Source of the DNA: Virgibacillus salexigens
GTDB taxonomy: Bacteria > Bacillota > Bacilli > Bacillales > Amphibacillaceae
Direction: 5' to 3'
NCBI RefSeq assembly: GCF_014905415.1
Contig: NZ_BNEO01000005.1
Span: 1-64,000 of the forward strand
DNA length: 64,000 nucleotides
Shown: positions 8,963-17,540 of the stretch, piece after piece
Layout of the letters: each line of letters starts with the position of its first letter
Numbering within the stretch: position 1 is the stretch's first letter
The notes under the pieces: generated by a model
The model's input: only the letters and a program-made list of their open reading frames with translations
Told to the model about the DNA's origin: nothing
Database searches by the model: none
Program-made: the position numbers and the translations under genes

Positions 8963-8964
8963 AT
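8927..8964 (-). terminator. terminator of the PepSY/lipoprotein operon
   Basis: A 13-bp perfect stem (8927-8939 with 8952-8964) followed on the minus strand by a run of seven T. It lies about 40 bases beyond the lipoprotein stop codon and forms the end of the intergenic repeat. Confidence 0.8.
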
Positions 8965-9000
8965 AAGATACTTATACCTCAGTCTCTTTTAAGTAGTCTG

Positions 9001-9471
9001 TTAATGATGATGGTCATGAGACCTTTCTTGTTCAGGTATATCTTTCTGTAAATATTCAAGATCGTTATCTGATAATTCTCCAACAATAAATTGTTGTTTG
9101 GGTATTATTTCAGAATCTTGATGCTTAATATGGGCCTTTATAAAATAGAGACCTTCACTTGAGAAGGAAGTTGTTAATTGGTATTTTCCATTGCCACGAT
9201 TATCAGGTATTTTGTGAATGGTAGGTATTGATCCGTCTTGCTTCCAAATTTCAACATGAATGTTATCTACCTGGTCAACGGGATTTCCATCTTTTGTGAG
9301 AAGAATTTCTATAGTTTGTTCTTCTTTGGTTGATATGGAATCGTCTAAAGTTATTTCTGCATCTAGATTTGGTTCTTGTTTATACAGTTGGGCGACATTT
9401 GAATTAAGGGTACATCCGCTTAATAGTATGAATAACGTGAATAGTATCGAAGTAGATAGTAATCGATTCAT
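9001..9471 (-). CDS. lipoprotein with FixH/YtkA-like domain and His tail
   Basis: A 156-residue exported lipoprotein: basic start, hydrophobic core and lipobox LLSGC (Cys about residue 19), then an Ig-like beta domain of the FixH/YtkA kind (GKYQLTTSFSSEGLYFIKAHIKH), ending in SHDHHH, a likely metal-binding tail. The start at 9471 follows AAAGGAGG, 7-8 bases away; the longer frame has no ribosome site. It begins 13 bases after the stop of the PepSY protein and is surely co-transcribed. YtkA-like domains often accompany copper- or redox-linked membrane proteins, so metal handling at the membrane surface is plausible. The substrate is not known. Confidence 0.7.
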   Translation of the reverse strand: MNRLLSTSILFTLFILLSGCTLNSNVAQLYKQEPNLDAEITLDDSISTKEEQTIEILLTKDGNPVDQVDNIHVEIWKQDGSIPTIHKIPDNRGNGKYQLTTSFSSEGLYFIKAHIKHQDSEIIPKQQFIVGELSDNDLEYLQKDIPEQERSHDHHH

Positions 9472-9484
9472 ATTCGTTCCTCCT

Positions 9485-10846
9485 TTAAGCATGAAAGAAA
9501 TTTCGAAGTTTTGATATCTTGCGTATAACGAATCGATCTATTAAATAAACAAAGATAATAGATAAACCAACTAATGGAAAAGTAAGGCCTAATCCAATTA
9601 TTAAAATGAAGAAGAGCTTCATGCTATAAATCGGAGGTGCCTTTGGTGCTCCTAAGCCATCATCTGGCTTTCGTTTCCACCATAGATAAAGTCCACTAAG
9701 TGCAACAAAAACAATACCAATGCATATGAATAAGCTGATGAGTTGGTTTATAAACCCAAATTGTGTTCCTTTATGAAGAGTGATACCCCATGCAACGACT
9801 TTTCCAATTGATCCATAATTATCATAGCGGTAATCTGCTAAAACTTTTCCCGAGTACTGATCAATATGCATAGTGATTTCGTCTTGCGCTTTAGGAGGAA
9901 AAGCTGAAAGCGTGTAAACTCCTGTATTTTCTTGAGGAAGATACAATGTATAACTCGAATGCACACCTTCTCGATCAGCAATTGCTACAATGTCGTCGAT
10001 AGAAACAGGAACCCTACCTTGAATGTCCGATTTGGGTACATCTAAAGTTTCTGCAGCCCAAGGGACTTCTGCAATATCTTTTGTTTCTATTTGGGAGGTT
10101 GGGGCGTTACCAACCCAAACAGAAGGAGGGTAACCATTACCCAAATTAGTCGTTACTGTTTGAAAATTCGTTCCCCAAAACCCTGACCAAGGTAGTCCAG
10201 TCAGGATTAAGAATAACATCCCTGCTGTTATCCAAAAGGCGGGCACTACATGTAAATCCCTTCGAAGTATTCGTTTTTTGCTAGTTAATCTCGGTACTAA
10301 GACACCAGATATTCGAAGCTTGTTTCTGGGAAACCACATGTAAAGGCCAGTTACAATTAATATAATTGCCCAGCAAGCAGCTAATTCCACAATACGGTCA
10401 CCTAAAGTTCCAGCCATTAGTTCCCCATGAAATTCCTCGATTTTGTCCATTATTCTATCTTCGTTATTTAATTTTCCTAAGGATTTGCCTGAGTATGGAT
10501 CAATAAAAATAGTTGATGATTGATCATCCATTGTAATATGGAATTCGCTTGAGCGTGTGGCATCCTCCCCAGGTCGATACGCTGTTATTACTGCATTAGG
10601 ATATTCGTTTTTAACTTTTTCCATCAGTTGAGATGGTGGAATTCGATCACCCTCAGGAGTTACTTCATAATAATCTTGATAGATGATTTGCTCTATTTGA
10701 GGCTTAAATAAATAAATGGATCCAGTGATAGCTAGGATAAGAAGAAATGGTGAAATGATAAGTCCTGCATAAAAATGCCATCGCCAGAAAAGTTTATAAT
10801 TCGAAGCTTGCTTTTGTTTTTGTTGTCTGTTTTTGCTAGATAACAT
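9485..10846 (-). CDS. PepSY-associated transmembrane protein
   Basis: A 453-residue membrane protein of the PepSY_TM (DUF2271/PiuB-like) family. First helix after FWRWHFYAGLIISPFLLILAITGSIYLF (residues about 20-50), a PepSY domain outside (about 60-115), the HGELMAGTLGDRIVELAACW helix with conserved His, then a further helix pair and a second PepSY-like region (QEDITMHIDQYSGKVL), with two helices at the C-terminus. Relatives act in siderophore/haem iron reduction or sit beside metal uptake genes. The conserved intramembrane histidines (RWHFYAG, EFHGEL, TLHKGTQFG) suggest haem binding; this is inference. ATG follows GGAAGGAG. First gene of a two-gene operon. Confidence 0.8.
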   Translation of the reverse strand: MLSSKNRQQKQKQASNYKLFWRWHFYAGLIISPFLLILAITGSIYLFKPQIEQIIYQDYYEVTPEGDRIPPSQLMEKVKNEYPNAVITAYRPGEDATRSSEFHITMDDQSSTIFIDPYSGKSLGKLNNEDRIMDKIEEFHGELMAGTLGDRIVELAACWAIILIVTGLYMWFPRNKLRISGVLVPRLTSKKRILRRDLHVVPAFWITAGMLFLILTGLPWSGFWGTNFQTVTTNLGNGYPPSVWVGNAPTSQIETKDIAEVPWAAETLDVPKSDIQGRVPVSIDDIVAIADREGVHSSYTLYLPQENTGVYTLSAFPPKAQDEITMHIDQYSGKVLADYRYDNYGSIGKVVAWGITLHKGTQFGFINQLISLFICIGIVFVALSGLYLWWKRKPDDGLGAPKAPPIYSMKLFFILIIGLGLTFPLVGLSIIFVYLIDRFVIRKISKLRNFFHA

Positions 10847-11208
10847 TGGTTTCTCCTTCCGACCTAACGTCTTGTTAAAAATTGTTATATTTATTTATCG
10901 TATTGTGATCCAATAATGGAATGACAAGAGTATAATGTAAGCTTGCTTTTAAAGTTTTTGTAATTGGTAGATAATAAATTGATAATGTGATTGTATGTGT
11001 TAACTTTTGTTTTATTTTAACATCATTTATATTGAGATGGAGTAGCTACTATGAAAAAGAAAATGAAAATAATGTGAAGACCAATTAATATATTTACAAA
11101 AAGTTCACATGTTTTTTGTTACTATTTGGTACATTAATACGTAATACTATGGATGGAATATATTTAAGGAAAATGTCTTTAAAACTATCGAAAAGGAAGA
11201 TTGTTGAT

Positions 11209-12162
11209 ATGGCTTACATATGGTTAATTATTGGATTTGTTTTATTAATTAAAGGGGCAGATTTATTTGTAGATGGTTCATCCAATATAGCAAAATTATT
11301 ACGTGTTCCTACTATTTTAATTGGATTAACCATTGTAGCTTTTGGAACTAGTTCACCAGAGGCGACGGTGAGTATCATTGCTGCATTAGAAGGAACAGCT
11401 GATGTATCAATGGGGAATGTTATCGGAAGTAATATCTTTAATTTAACCTTAGTTGTCGGGATTGCGACCATTATTTTCCCGATCAAAGTAGAAAATGAAA
11501 CCATTCGTAAAGAAATTCCATTTACGCTGTTGGCTAGTGTGGCGCTATTAGTTTTGATTAGTGATACAGTGCTTCAGGGGTTTGACGTGAATTACATCTC
11601 TCGTAGCGATGGATTAATCTTTTTATTATTCTTGTCTGTCTTCATGTATTATGTCATTGAGGTAGCGTTGAAAAGTAGAGAGAATGTAACCCAAGAAAAA
11701 TCTTCGCACGATATTAAGTGGGGTAAAAATATTCTGTTAACGTTACTAGGGCTAGCTGGGATAATTATTGGCGGACAAATGGTTGTTGATAATGGTAAAG
11801 ATATTGCCTATTCCTGGGGAATGAGTGAAGCTTTGGTTGGGTTAACTATTATTGCAATCGGTACATCTCTACCCGAATTAGTGACCTCCATAACAGCAGC
11901 TATTAAGAAAGAAAGTGAAATCGCTATTGGTAATATTGTAGGAAGTAATATTTTTAATATATTATTTGTTCTTGGATCTTCCGCTGTTATTACGCCGCTA
12001 GATGTAAACGGAAAAGTAGTGATCGATATCATTATAATGATTGCTCTGACTGTATTATTATTAGTTTTTTCTAGAACAAATTATAAAATTAGGAAAACAG
12101 AAGGGGTTATTCTTGTCATAGGTTATGTCCTTTATTTAACATATATTATCATCCGAAATTAA
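11209..12162 (+). CDS. calcium/sodium (CaCA family) antiporter, YrbG-like
   Basis: A 317-residue membrane exchanger with ten or so helices in two inverted halves. Each half carries the alpha-repeat: first LTIVAFGTSSPEATVS with MGNVIGSNIFN, second LTIIAIGTSLPELVTS with IGNIVGSNIFN. The two acidic residues (SSPE and LPE) bind the cation. Members exchange Ca2+ or K+ for Na+/H+. The frame is open from 11116, but ATG at 11209 follows AAAGGAAG and gives the usual N-terminus (MAYIWLIIGFVLLIKGAD). Single gene, closed by a terminator shared with the esterase gene. Confidence 0.88.
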   Translation: MAYIWLIIGFVLLIKGADLFVDGSSNIAKLLRVPTILIGLTIVAFGTSSPEATVSIIAALEGTADVSMGNVIGSNIFNLTLVVGIATIIFPIKVENETIRKEIPFTLLASVALLVLISDTVLQGFDVNYISRSDGLIFLLFLSVFMYYVIEVALKSRENVTQEKSSHDIKWGKNILLTLLGLAGIIIGGQMVVDNGKDIAYSWGMSEALVGLTIIAIGTSLPELVTSITAAIKKESEIAIGNIVGSNIFNILFVLGSSAVITPLDVNGKVVIDIIIMIALTVLLLVFSRTNYKIRKTEGVILVIGYVLYLTYIIIRN

Positions 12163-12163
12163 A

Positions 12164-12193
12164 AAAGTGCTGGAATTGATCTTCCAGCACTTT
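12164..12193. terminator. bidirectional terminator, CaCA antiporter / MhqD-like gene
   Basis: A 12-bp perfect stem (12164-12175 with 12182-12193, 6-nt loop). On the minus strand it is followed by a T run. Lies between convergent genes, 4 bases from one stop codon. Confidence 0.85.
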
Positions 12194-12196
12194 GAC

Positions 12197-12802
12197 TTAT
12201 TGATTGTCGTACCATGCAACCGCAGCTTCTACTTCATCTAGTGTTAATTGGTGACCGTGATTCTCCCAATGAAGCCTCACATGGGCATTTGCTTGTTGTA
12301 ACACATCTTTAAGTTCTTCTGACTCTTCAGCAGGACATATAGGATCATTCGTTCCAGCAGCAATAAATACATTGATTCCAGACAGGTCAGGTAAAGACAA
12401 TCCTCTTCGTGGAACCATTGGATGATGTAGAATTGCACCATATAACGCATGTGGATGATGGAATAATAAGCTAGCTGCAATATTAGCTCCATTTGAATAC
12501 CCAACAGCAAAGATATGATTTCGATCAAACTCATATTGTTTTGCGGCTTCATCAAGGAAGTCGTTTAACTCTTGGGTACGGAAGATCAGATCTTCTTCAT
12601 CAAAAACACCTTCAGCCAACCGTTTGAAAAAACGAGGCATGCCGTTTTCTAAGATGTTACCACGTACGCTAAGCACATTCGCTGCAGGATCGATCTTACT
12701 TGCTAAAGGTATAAGGTCTTGTTCGGTTCCGCCAGTACCGTGCAGAAGTAAGAGTGTTGGTCTTGATTGATCTGTTCCTTTTTGAAAAATATGCTTCATC
12801 AA
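12197..12802 (-). CDS. alpha/beta hydrolase, MhqD-like (carboxylesterase/phospholipase)
   Basis: A 201-residue cytoplasmic hydrolase. Seen: oxyanion motif LLLHGTGG near residue 20, nucleophile elbow GYSNG (Ser about 103), Asp in GTNDPICP and the catalytic His in ENHGHQL. This layout matches MhqD of the Bacillus quinone-stress response. The gene starts 17 bases after a MarR regulator of the MhqR type and must be co-transcribed with it, which supports a role in detoxifying quinones or electrophiles. In Bacillus subtilis mhqR and mhqED are apart, so the direct pairing here is a different arrangement. The exact substrate is unknown. Confidence 0.78.
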   Translation of the reverse strand: MMKHIFQKGTDQSRPTLLLLHGTGGTEQDLIPLASKIDPAANVLSVRGNILENGMPRFFKRLAEGVFDEEDLIFRTQELNDFLDEAAKQYEFDRNHIFAVGYSNGANIAASLLFHHPHALYGAILHHPMVPRRGLSLPDLSGINVFIAAGTNDPICPAEESEELKDVLQQANAHVRLHWENHGHQLTLDEVEAAVAWYDNQ

Positions 12803-12819
12803 TTCTTTCCCCTTTCTTA

Positions 12820-13242
12820 TTACGCACGTTGACCTACTTGTTTTAATACATCAACCAGCGTTTGTTTTTGTTGTTCATCAATGCCAACAAATAGTTCTTC
12901 AATCACTTGCTGATGTTGTGGGAAAATCTCATCCATTAATGCTTTACCGGCATCTGTTATATGAATATAAACGACACGGCGGTCTTCACTGCAATGTTGT
13001 CTTTCCAATAATCCTTTTGTTTCTAGTTTGTCAATTACATAAGTAATCGATCCAGTATTAATGAGTACACCTTCTGATATTTGGCGTATCGTTTGCTTTC
13101 CTTTATGATAGAGTGTCTCTAGAATTGTAAATTCAGAAGTCCGCATACCGTAATTGCTTATATCCTTTTTGATACGTTCTTGAACAGCTTTTGAAGCCTT
13201 CATCAACACAACAAATGATTTTAGAGAAAGATTCTCACTCAT
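12820..13242 (-). CDS. MarR-family regulator, MhqR-like
   Basis: A 140-residue winged-helix repressor. The helix-turn-helix (TIRQISEGVLINTGSITYVIDKLETKGLLERQ) and wing (SEDRRVVYIHITDAGKAL) are typical MarR, and the N-terminal LSLKSFVVLMKASKAVQERIKKDI recalls MhqR of Bacillus, which represses quinone-inducible genes. One cysteine (C76-like, in QHCSEDRR) lies at the wing. ATG follows AAGGTGG. It heads a two-gene operon with the MhqD-like hydrolase, and a perfect 10-bp inverted repeat lies 24 bases upstream, so autorepression is likely. Confidence 0.8.
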   Translation of the reverse strand: MSENLSLKSFVVLMKASKAVQERIKKDISNYGMRTSEFTILETLYHKGKQTIRQISEGVLINTGSITYVIDKLETKGLLERQHCSEDRRVVYIHITDAGKALMDEIFPQHQQVIEELFVGIDEQQKQTLVDVLKQVGQRA

Positions 13243-13265
13243 TGCTAGACCACCTTGTTTAATGT

Positions 13266-13292
13266 ATTTAATTAATTTATTCTTAATTAAAT
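13266..13292 (-). promoter_or_regulatory. MarR/MhqR-type operator
   Basis: Perfect inverted repeat ATTTAATTAA-N7-TTAATTAAAT (13266-13275, 13283-13292) between the MarR gene and the ABC-F gene. Its size fits MarR dimers. It lies where the promoter of the MarR gene should be. Confidence 0.55.
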
Positions 13293-13314
13293 ATAAATCA
13301 AAAAATAGAAAGTG

Positions 13315-14895
13315 TCAATTCGATCGTTTAGATTCCAATTCTTTCTTACGCGCTAGAAGTGATTCAAATTCCTGATCCAACGCTTCAGTAGGTTCCATAC
13401 TCAATTTGCTTAATGTTTCTGTAATCTTTGTCTCCAGCACAATTAGCTCTTGCTCGAATGGGTCTTCTTTTTGTTTTTTCGTATCGTTTTTATAGGCAGC
13501 GTATGTGCCTTCAAATAGGTTAATTTGATGATTTTCAAAAACGATGATACGGTTAGCTATTTCTTGAATAAACCTTCGATCGTGGGAAACAAATAGTACG
13601 GTTCCTTCATAATCCGTTAATAGTTGTTCTAATGCCTCTACTGCATCAATATCCAGAAAATTAGTAGGCTCATCAAGAATGATGGTATTAACATTACTAA
13701 CAAATAATTTAGCAAAGGCAACTTTAACTCGTTCCCCCCCACTCAATACCTTAATTTCCTTATAAACATCTTCGCGATAAAAATGTAGTCTGGCTAACAC
13801 GGTCCTAATTAGTGCTTCATCTTGGCTGGATGTGTCACTTGCATTTTCTAAGATGGTTTTATTTATATCCAGCACATCTAAATTCTGACTGAAATAACCG
13901 ATTTTCATAGCAGGAGAAGATTGTATCTGATCCTCTTGATTGATTATTTTTTTAATTAATGTTGTTTTCCCGCTACCGTTTGGACCGATAATTGCTAATT
14001 TATCGCCACCCCTGATTTGAAAACTTACGTTATTCCAAAGCAAGCGGTCACCAACTTTCCCAGCTACTTCTTCTACGCGCAGTATAATTCGACCTTTTGT
14101 CCCTTCCTCATTCGGAAGTTTCATTTTAATTGGCGGTATTTCTTTTACTTTTTCAACTTTATCCAGTTTTTCAAGACGAGTTTCAATGGCCTTTGCCGAT
14201 TTACGTAATTTCTTTTGCTTATTCGCATAATAAGGCTTAGCACCGGTGATTTTTGCTTCCGAGTTGCTTGTTTGCTTTGGTTTCTTGGTTGCTCTCTGTG
14301 CTTTTTGTTCTTTGAGTTCCAGCGCTTCCTCTAGCTGTGATTTCTTCTTGATATACGATTCATAAGCTTGTTCTTGTTGCCTTATTTCCTGTTGTTTTTG
14401 TTTATAGTAATCGGAATAGTTTCCTTTATATTCGCTTACCTTGCCGTCTTGTAATTCCCAGATTTTCGTGCAGATGTTATCTAAGAAAGCACGGTCATGA
14501 GAAACTATGACCAAGATACCCTTCCATTTTTTTAGTTGTTTTTCTAATTTTTCAATTCGAGTTGTATCTAAATTTGTAGTTGGTTCATCCAGGAAAAAAA
14601 TATCCGCTTTTTTCGCAAGTGCTTTGTCAATATATTCTTGAGTAATCTCCCCACCGCTTTTAGTTGTATTGGTTCGTTTTAATTGAGGAAGCAGGTGTCT
14701 TGTACCATCTGTTACGATATGCCCTGTCTCCGGGACAATCTCCCCAGCTAATATTTTCATTAATGTTGTTTTGCCGCTGCCGTTCCTACCAACCAAACCA
14801 ATTCGGTTTCCTTCGTGAAGGCGAAGGTTGGTTACATCAATTAATTTCCGATCTTTCATATACATAGATAAATTCTTTGCTTCTAAAAAACCCAA
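13315..14895 (-). CDS. ABC-F ribosome-protection protein, Vga/Lsa-like
   Basis: Soluble twin-ATPase of 526 residues that would bind the ribosomal E site and displace drugs from the peptidyl-transferase centre. First ATPase: Walker A GRNGSGKTT (about 37-45), signature KSGGE (80-83), DEPTTNLD (104-110). Then the long charged interdomain linker (IKKKSQLEEALELKEQKAQRATKKPK). Second ATPase: GPNGSGKTT, VLSGGERVKVA, DEPTNFLD. The linker and both signatures closely resemble Vga(A), known for pleuromutilin, lincosamide and streptogramin A resistance. The likely start is TTG at 14895, 8 bases after GGAG; frames further upstream run into a terminator. Expression is very likely attenuation-controlled (see leader). 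Confidence 0.88.
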   Translation of the reverse strand: MGFLEAKNLSMYMKDRKLIDVTNLRLHEGNRIGLVGRNGSGKTTLMKILAGEIVPETGHIVTDGTRHLLPQLKRTNTTKSGGEITQEYIDKALAKKADIFFLDEPTTNLDTTRIEKLEKQLKKWKGILVIVSHDRAFLDNICTKIWELQDGKVSEYKGNYSDYYKQKQQEIRQQEQAYESYIKKKSQLEEALELKEQKAQRATKKPKQTSNSEAKITGAKPYYANKQKKLRKSAKAIETRLEKLDKVEKVKEIPPIKMKLPNEEGTKGRIILRVEEVAGKVGDRLLWNNVSFQIRGGDKLAIIGPNGSGKTTLIKKIINQEDQIQSSPAMKIGYFSQNLDVLDINKTILENASDTSSQDEALIRTVLARLHFYREDVYKEIKVLSGGERVKVAFAKLFVSNVNTIILDEPTNFLDIDAVEALEQLLTDYEGTVLFVSHDRRFIQEIANRIIVFENHQINLFEGTYAAYKNDTKKQKEDPFEQELIVLETKITETLSKLSMEPTEALDQEFESLLARKKELESKRSN

Positions 14896-14930
14896 TTCTA
14901 CCACTCCAATCTTTCTTGTGTTGGAGAGAC

Positions 14931-14966
14931 AAAAAAAGCCTCCCATTCATTTCAGAATAGGAGGGC
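14931..14966 (-). terminator. leader terminator (attenuator) of the ABC-F gene
   Basis: On the minus strand an 11-bp stem with one bulge (14955-14966 pairing with 14938-14948) followed by seven T (14937-14931), 36 bases before the TTG start. It would stop transcription before the gene is reached. Its 5' arm (14950-14962) is exactly complementary over 13 bases to 15027-15039, giving a competing antiterminator. Confidence 0.85.
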
Positions 14967-15123
14967 AAACGGTGTGGTAAAAGGGGATATAATATACCCC
15001 GAAAAGTATACCACAATAAAGCACAATCCTATTCTGAAACGTTCGTAAAATGACATACAAAAAGGAACAGACTACCATCTGTTATTGTAAATGCCTTTTG
15101 TCGAATGTTTTCAGTGAATAGGA
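14967..15123 (-). promoter_or_regulatory. ABC-F leader: antiterminator region
   Basis: The leader RNA between the three-codon ORF and the terminator. 15027-15039 is the exact 13-base complement of 14950-14962 (the terminator 5' arm). Between them, 15007-15014 and 14973-14979 (TGTGGTA / TACCACA) can form a third stem around a GGGG/CCCC hairpin. Such mutually exclusive stems are what ribosome-sensing attenuators use. Which state wins when translation is blocked needs folding analysis. Confidence 0.65.
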
Positions 15124-15135
15124 TTAGTACTTCAT
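15124..15135 (-). CDS. three-codon leader ORF (MKY) of the ABC-F gene
   Basis: ATG-AAG-TAC-TAA, placed 8 bases after AAAGGGTGAT (15144-15153), a ribosome site as good as those of full genes. It lies just after a strong promoter and before the antiterminator. Very short upstream ORFs that monitor drug-stalled ribosomes are established for attenuator-controlled ABC-F genes of Firmicutes. That this one is translated is inferred. Confidence 0.6.
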   Translation of the reverse strand: MKY

Positions 15136-15170
15136 TTAATTGGATCACCCTTTGCTTTTTAGTTAGTACC

Positions 15171-15199
15171 ATTATATACAGTGTAAATGAATTTGTCTA
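15171..15199 (-). promoter_or_regulatory. sigma-A promoter of the ABC-F leader
   Basis: TAGACA (15194-15199), 17 bases, TATAAT (15171-15176) on the minus strand. Five of six and six of six matches. Transcription would begin near 15164, about 29 bases before the leader ORF. Confidence 0.8.
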
Positions 15200-15275
15200 C
15201 CTGGTCATTCGCCCTTTACGTTTTGAATTTATTGTTTAAAGTATACATACCTAATAATTCTAGTTAGGTGAACGT

Positions 15276-15608
15276 ATGTTTAACAGAGCATTAGTCAAAG
15301 GCAGTATATCGTTGCTGGTCCTTCAATTATTAAATGAACGGGATATGTATGGATATGAACTTGTAAAGGAAATGGATCAACGTAGTGATCATCATTTTCA
15401 AATGAAGGAAGGGACCCTGTATCCAGCCATACATAAGCTAGAGAAGCAAGCATATATATCGTTTTATTGGCAAGAACAAGAAAAAAGTCGAGCCCGAAAA
15501 TATATTTGTATAACAGAACTTAAAAAGAATATGCTCGAGGAAAAAACAAGTGAGTGGCATTGCTATGTTCAAGTTATGAATAGCCTAACTAGGAGAGATC
15601 AATCGTGA
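15276..15608 (+). CDS. PadR-family regulator (locus 1)
   Basis: A 110-residue winged-helix protein: SISLLVLQLLNERDMYGYELVKEMDQRSDHHFQMKEGTLYPAIHKLEKQAYISFYW is a standard PadR DNA-binding domain, followed by the ARKY(Y)xIT strand and one C-terminal helix. Some usually conserved positions are altered (ICITELKKNML in place of a glycine-containing turn), hinting at relaxed selection. Its last codon overlaps (GTGA) the start of a decayed HAAS-type membrane protein gene, the usual partner. It may still be functional but its target operon is broken. Confidence 0.75.
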   Translation: MFNRALVKGSISLLVLQLLNERDMYGYELVKEMDQRSDHHFQMKEGTLYPAIHKLEKQAYISFYWQEQEKSRARKYICITELKKNMLEEKTSEWHCYVQVMNSLTRRDQS

Positions 15609-16702
15609 CGAAAGCAAGGGATCGATTTCTTTACGAGCTGGATCAGGCTTCCCCAATCTATTACTTATGTATGTGACAATTTTTAAGCTTATCCCGTATG
15701 AATGTTTTCAATCATTATTAAGGTTTCCGTTTATTATTGCTTGTATTGGTTTCACGTGGGGAAGAAGAACATCTGTCTAGCGCAGGCATAGCTTTATAAT
15801 CGAGATAATTTGTCGCTACATACATAGAATTTCTATGTGTATAGCAACACTTAATAAGAAGGATATGTTTATGGATGGTCAAGTTCTTATGCACTTTCAT
15901 GTCGTATCTATTAAAACGCCAATTTAATAGAGTTGGTTTGATTTTCCGTTTATTTATTTCTAATGGAAAAAGTTCAGGAAGTTATCGAGTATCGTTTTCA
16001 GCTTTGTAAATATTATTTTACAAAGCTAGTTAAACCCTATGAAGGCGAGAAGGGAGATAGATATTTTCATTCCAGCTTGATTGGATTAAGTATCGGTGCA
16101 CCACTGCTTGCTGTTATTATTGGGGTTGTTAATGTCTGCAGATAACGTATTCCAGAAGATGATTTAGCGAAATGGGGCGCTTCGAATTATTAATATAACA
16201 ATTACTTCTTAATGGGTCTTTGTAATTCGTTTTATCAAATATACGAATATCGACAATCAATAAATTACCGTCTCTATGTTTTTTATTAAGCGACCTATGG
16301 ATACATTAGATCTTACTTTGGTGCATAGCTTCATGTCTTTCCTTATGGTAATATTTGGTTATACTCGGATTCGGGTATGGATAAAACGATAATTTTTTCC
16401 TTCACTTCTATTTATTGCAGGGTTATTATTCTACTACGGGCGTAAATGCAATAAATATAGAGAAGGTTGTGTTAGATAAAAATCTAAAGCATTATGAACA
16501 TACACAGAAGATAAATGTATCGTATTTAGATCTGCTTTCTTATAGCGGATGGAATGGCATGATTTATTTATATGAAAAGGCTCAAGAACTTTCTGAAATA
16601 AAGGAACGGCTTAAAAAGCGGATTAGTGAAATGAGAATAATGGAAAACCAAGAATCGTGGCAATCCTTTAATTTCACCAAAAGGAAAGTAACAAATAAAT
16701 GA
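15605..16702 (+). pseudogene. decayed HAAS/DUF1700-type membrane protein gene
   Basis: Begins GTG at 15605, overlapping the PadR stop, and reads MTKARDRFLYELDQA, the standard opening of a HAAS-domain protein, then meets a stop at about 15674. Further pieces persist in other frames: YYFTKLVKPYEGEKGDRYFHSSLIGLSIGAPLLAVIIGVV (15963-16145), a hydrophobic segment near 16400-16450 and a charged, helix-prone tail (16415-16702). Several stops and frameshifts separate them, so the gene is dead. Exact extent is uncertain. Confidence 0.6.
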
Positions 16703-16746
16703 AAATCAGCGCCGACTTTCGAATAAAGGATATGGGGGTTCCGACG

Positions 16747-17460
16747 ATGGATTATTATACTCCAAAGCATGTTGCGATCATGATGGATGGAAATGGTAGG
16801 TGGGGAAAGCAGCGAGGATTAACTCGTAGTGAAGGGCACTACGCAGGAGCCCAAGCAATGGAGCATATCATTGATGCAAGTATTGAATTAAATATTCAAG
16901 TGTTAACTCTTTATGCATTTTCATCTGAAAATTGGTCGCGTCCAAAAGATGAGGTCAATTATTTAATGCAATTGCCGGTTAAATTTTTTAAACAAAAGCT
17001 ACCAGAGTTTCAAAAACGGAATGTGATAATTCGGCTATCAGGTAATATAGAAAATTTGCCAAAGAAAACAAAAAAATCACTACTCCAGGCAGTTGAACAA
17101 ACCAAGCACAATACAGGTATTATTGTTAATTTTGCTTTCAATTATGGTGGCAGAGCTGATATTCTACAGGCAACTAGACAAATAATTTGCGAGGCAGCGG
17201 ATAAACAAATAGATATTAATCAGGTGAATGAAGAACTCTTTCAGCGTTATTTGTATACAAGTGAATTGCCTGATCCAGAGTTAGTAATTCGAACAGGAGG
17301 TGAGAAGCGGGTTAGTAACTTTCTATTATGGCAATCTTCCATGGCAGAATTGTATTTCTCTGATAAATATTTCCCTGACTTCGGCAAACTGGAATTAGAA
17401 GCAGCGATAAGTGAGTATCGGCGTAAGCAGGGTACAAAACAAAATGAAATGTTAAGTTAA
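16747..17460 (+). CDS. uppS: isoprenyl transferase (undecaprenyl diphosphate synthase family)
   Basis: A 237-residue cis-prenyltransferase that adds isopentenyl units to farnesyl diphosphate to make the lipid carrier for wall synthesis. Seen: VAIMMDGNGRW with catalytic Asp 14, the FSSENWSRP loop, and IRTGGEKRVSNFLLWQSSMAELYF for IPP binding. The ATG at 16747 follows GGGGG; an in-frame ATG at 16699 lacks a site. It is not in the usual rpsB-tsf-pyrH-frr-uppS-cdsA cluster and so is probably a second copy, perhaps induced under wall stress or bacitracin-like attack. The housekeeping copy would be outside the window. Confidence 0.88.
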   Translation: MDYYTPKHVAIMMDGNGRWGKQRGLTRSEGHYAGAQAMEHIIDASIELNIQVLTLYAFSSENWSRPKDEVNYLMQLPVKFFKQKLPEFQKRNVIIRLSGNIENLPKKTKKSLLQAVEQTKHNTGIIVNFAFNYGGRADILQATRQIICEAADKQIDINQVNEELFQRYLYTSELPDPELVIRTGGEKRVSNFLLWQSSMAELYFSDKYFPDFGKLELEAAISEYRRKQGTKQNEMLS

Positions 17461-17490
17461 AACAGCTTGTTGTTCAGGCTGTTTTTTTAA
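17461..17490 (+). terminator. terminator of uppS
   Basis: AACAGC (17461-17466) pairs with GCTGTT (17478-17483), followed by a T run. It starts directly after the stop codon. Confidence 0.75.
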
Positions 17491-17540
17491 GAGGTATCAT
17501 AATCATACGACAAACTTAAAGGTGATAGACCCTTTTTTCA

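Noticed and set aside
11051-11077. Eight-codon ORF MKKKMKIM before the CaCA antiporter
   Set aside because: Low-complexity, weak ribosome site and no attenuator structure downstream.
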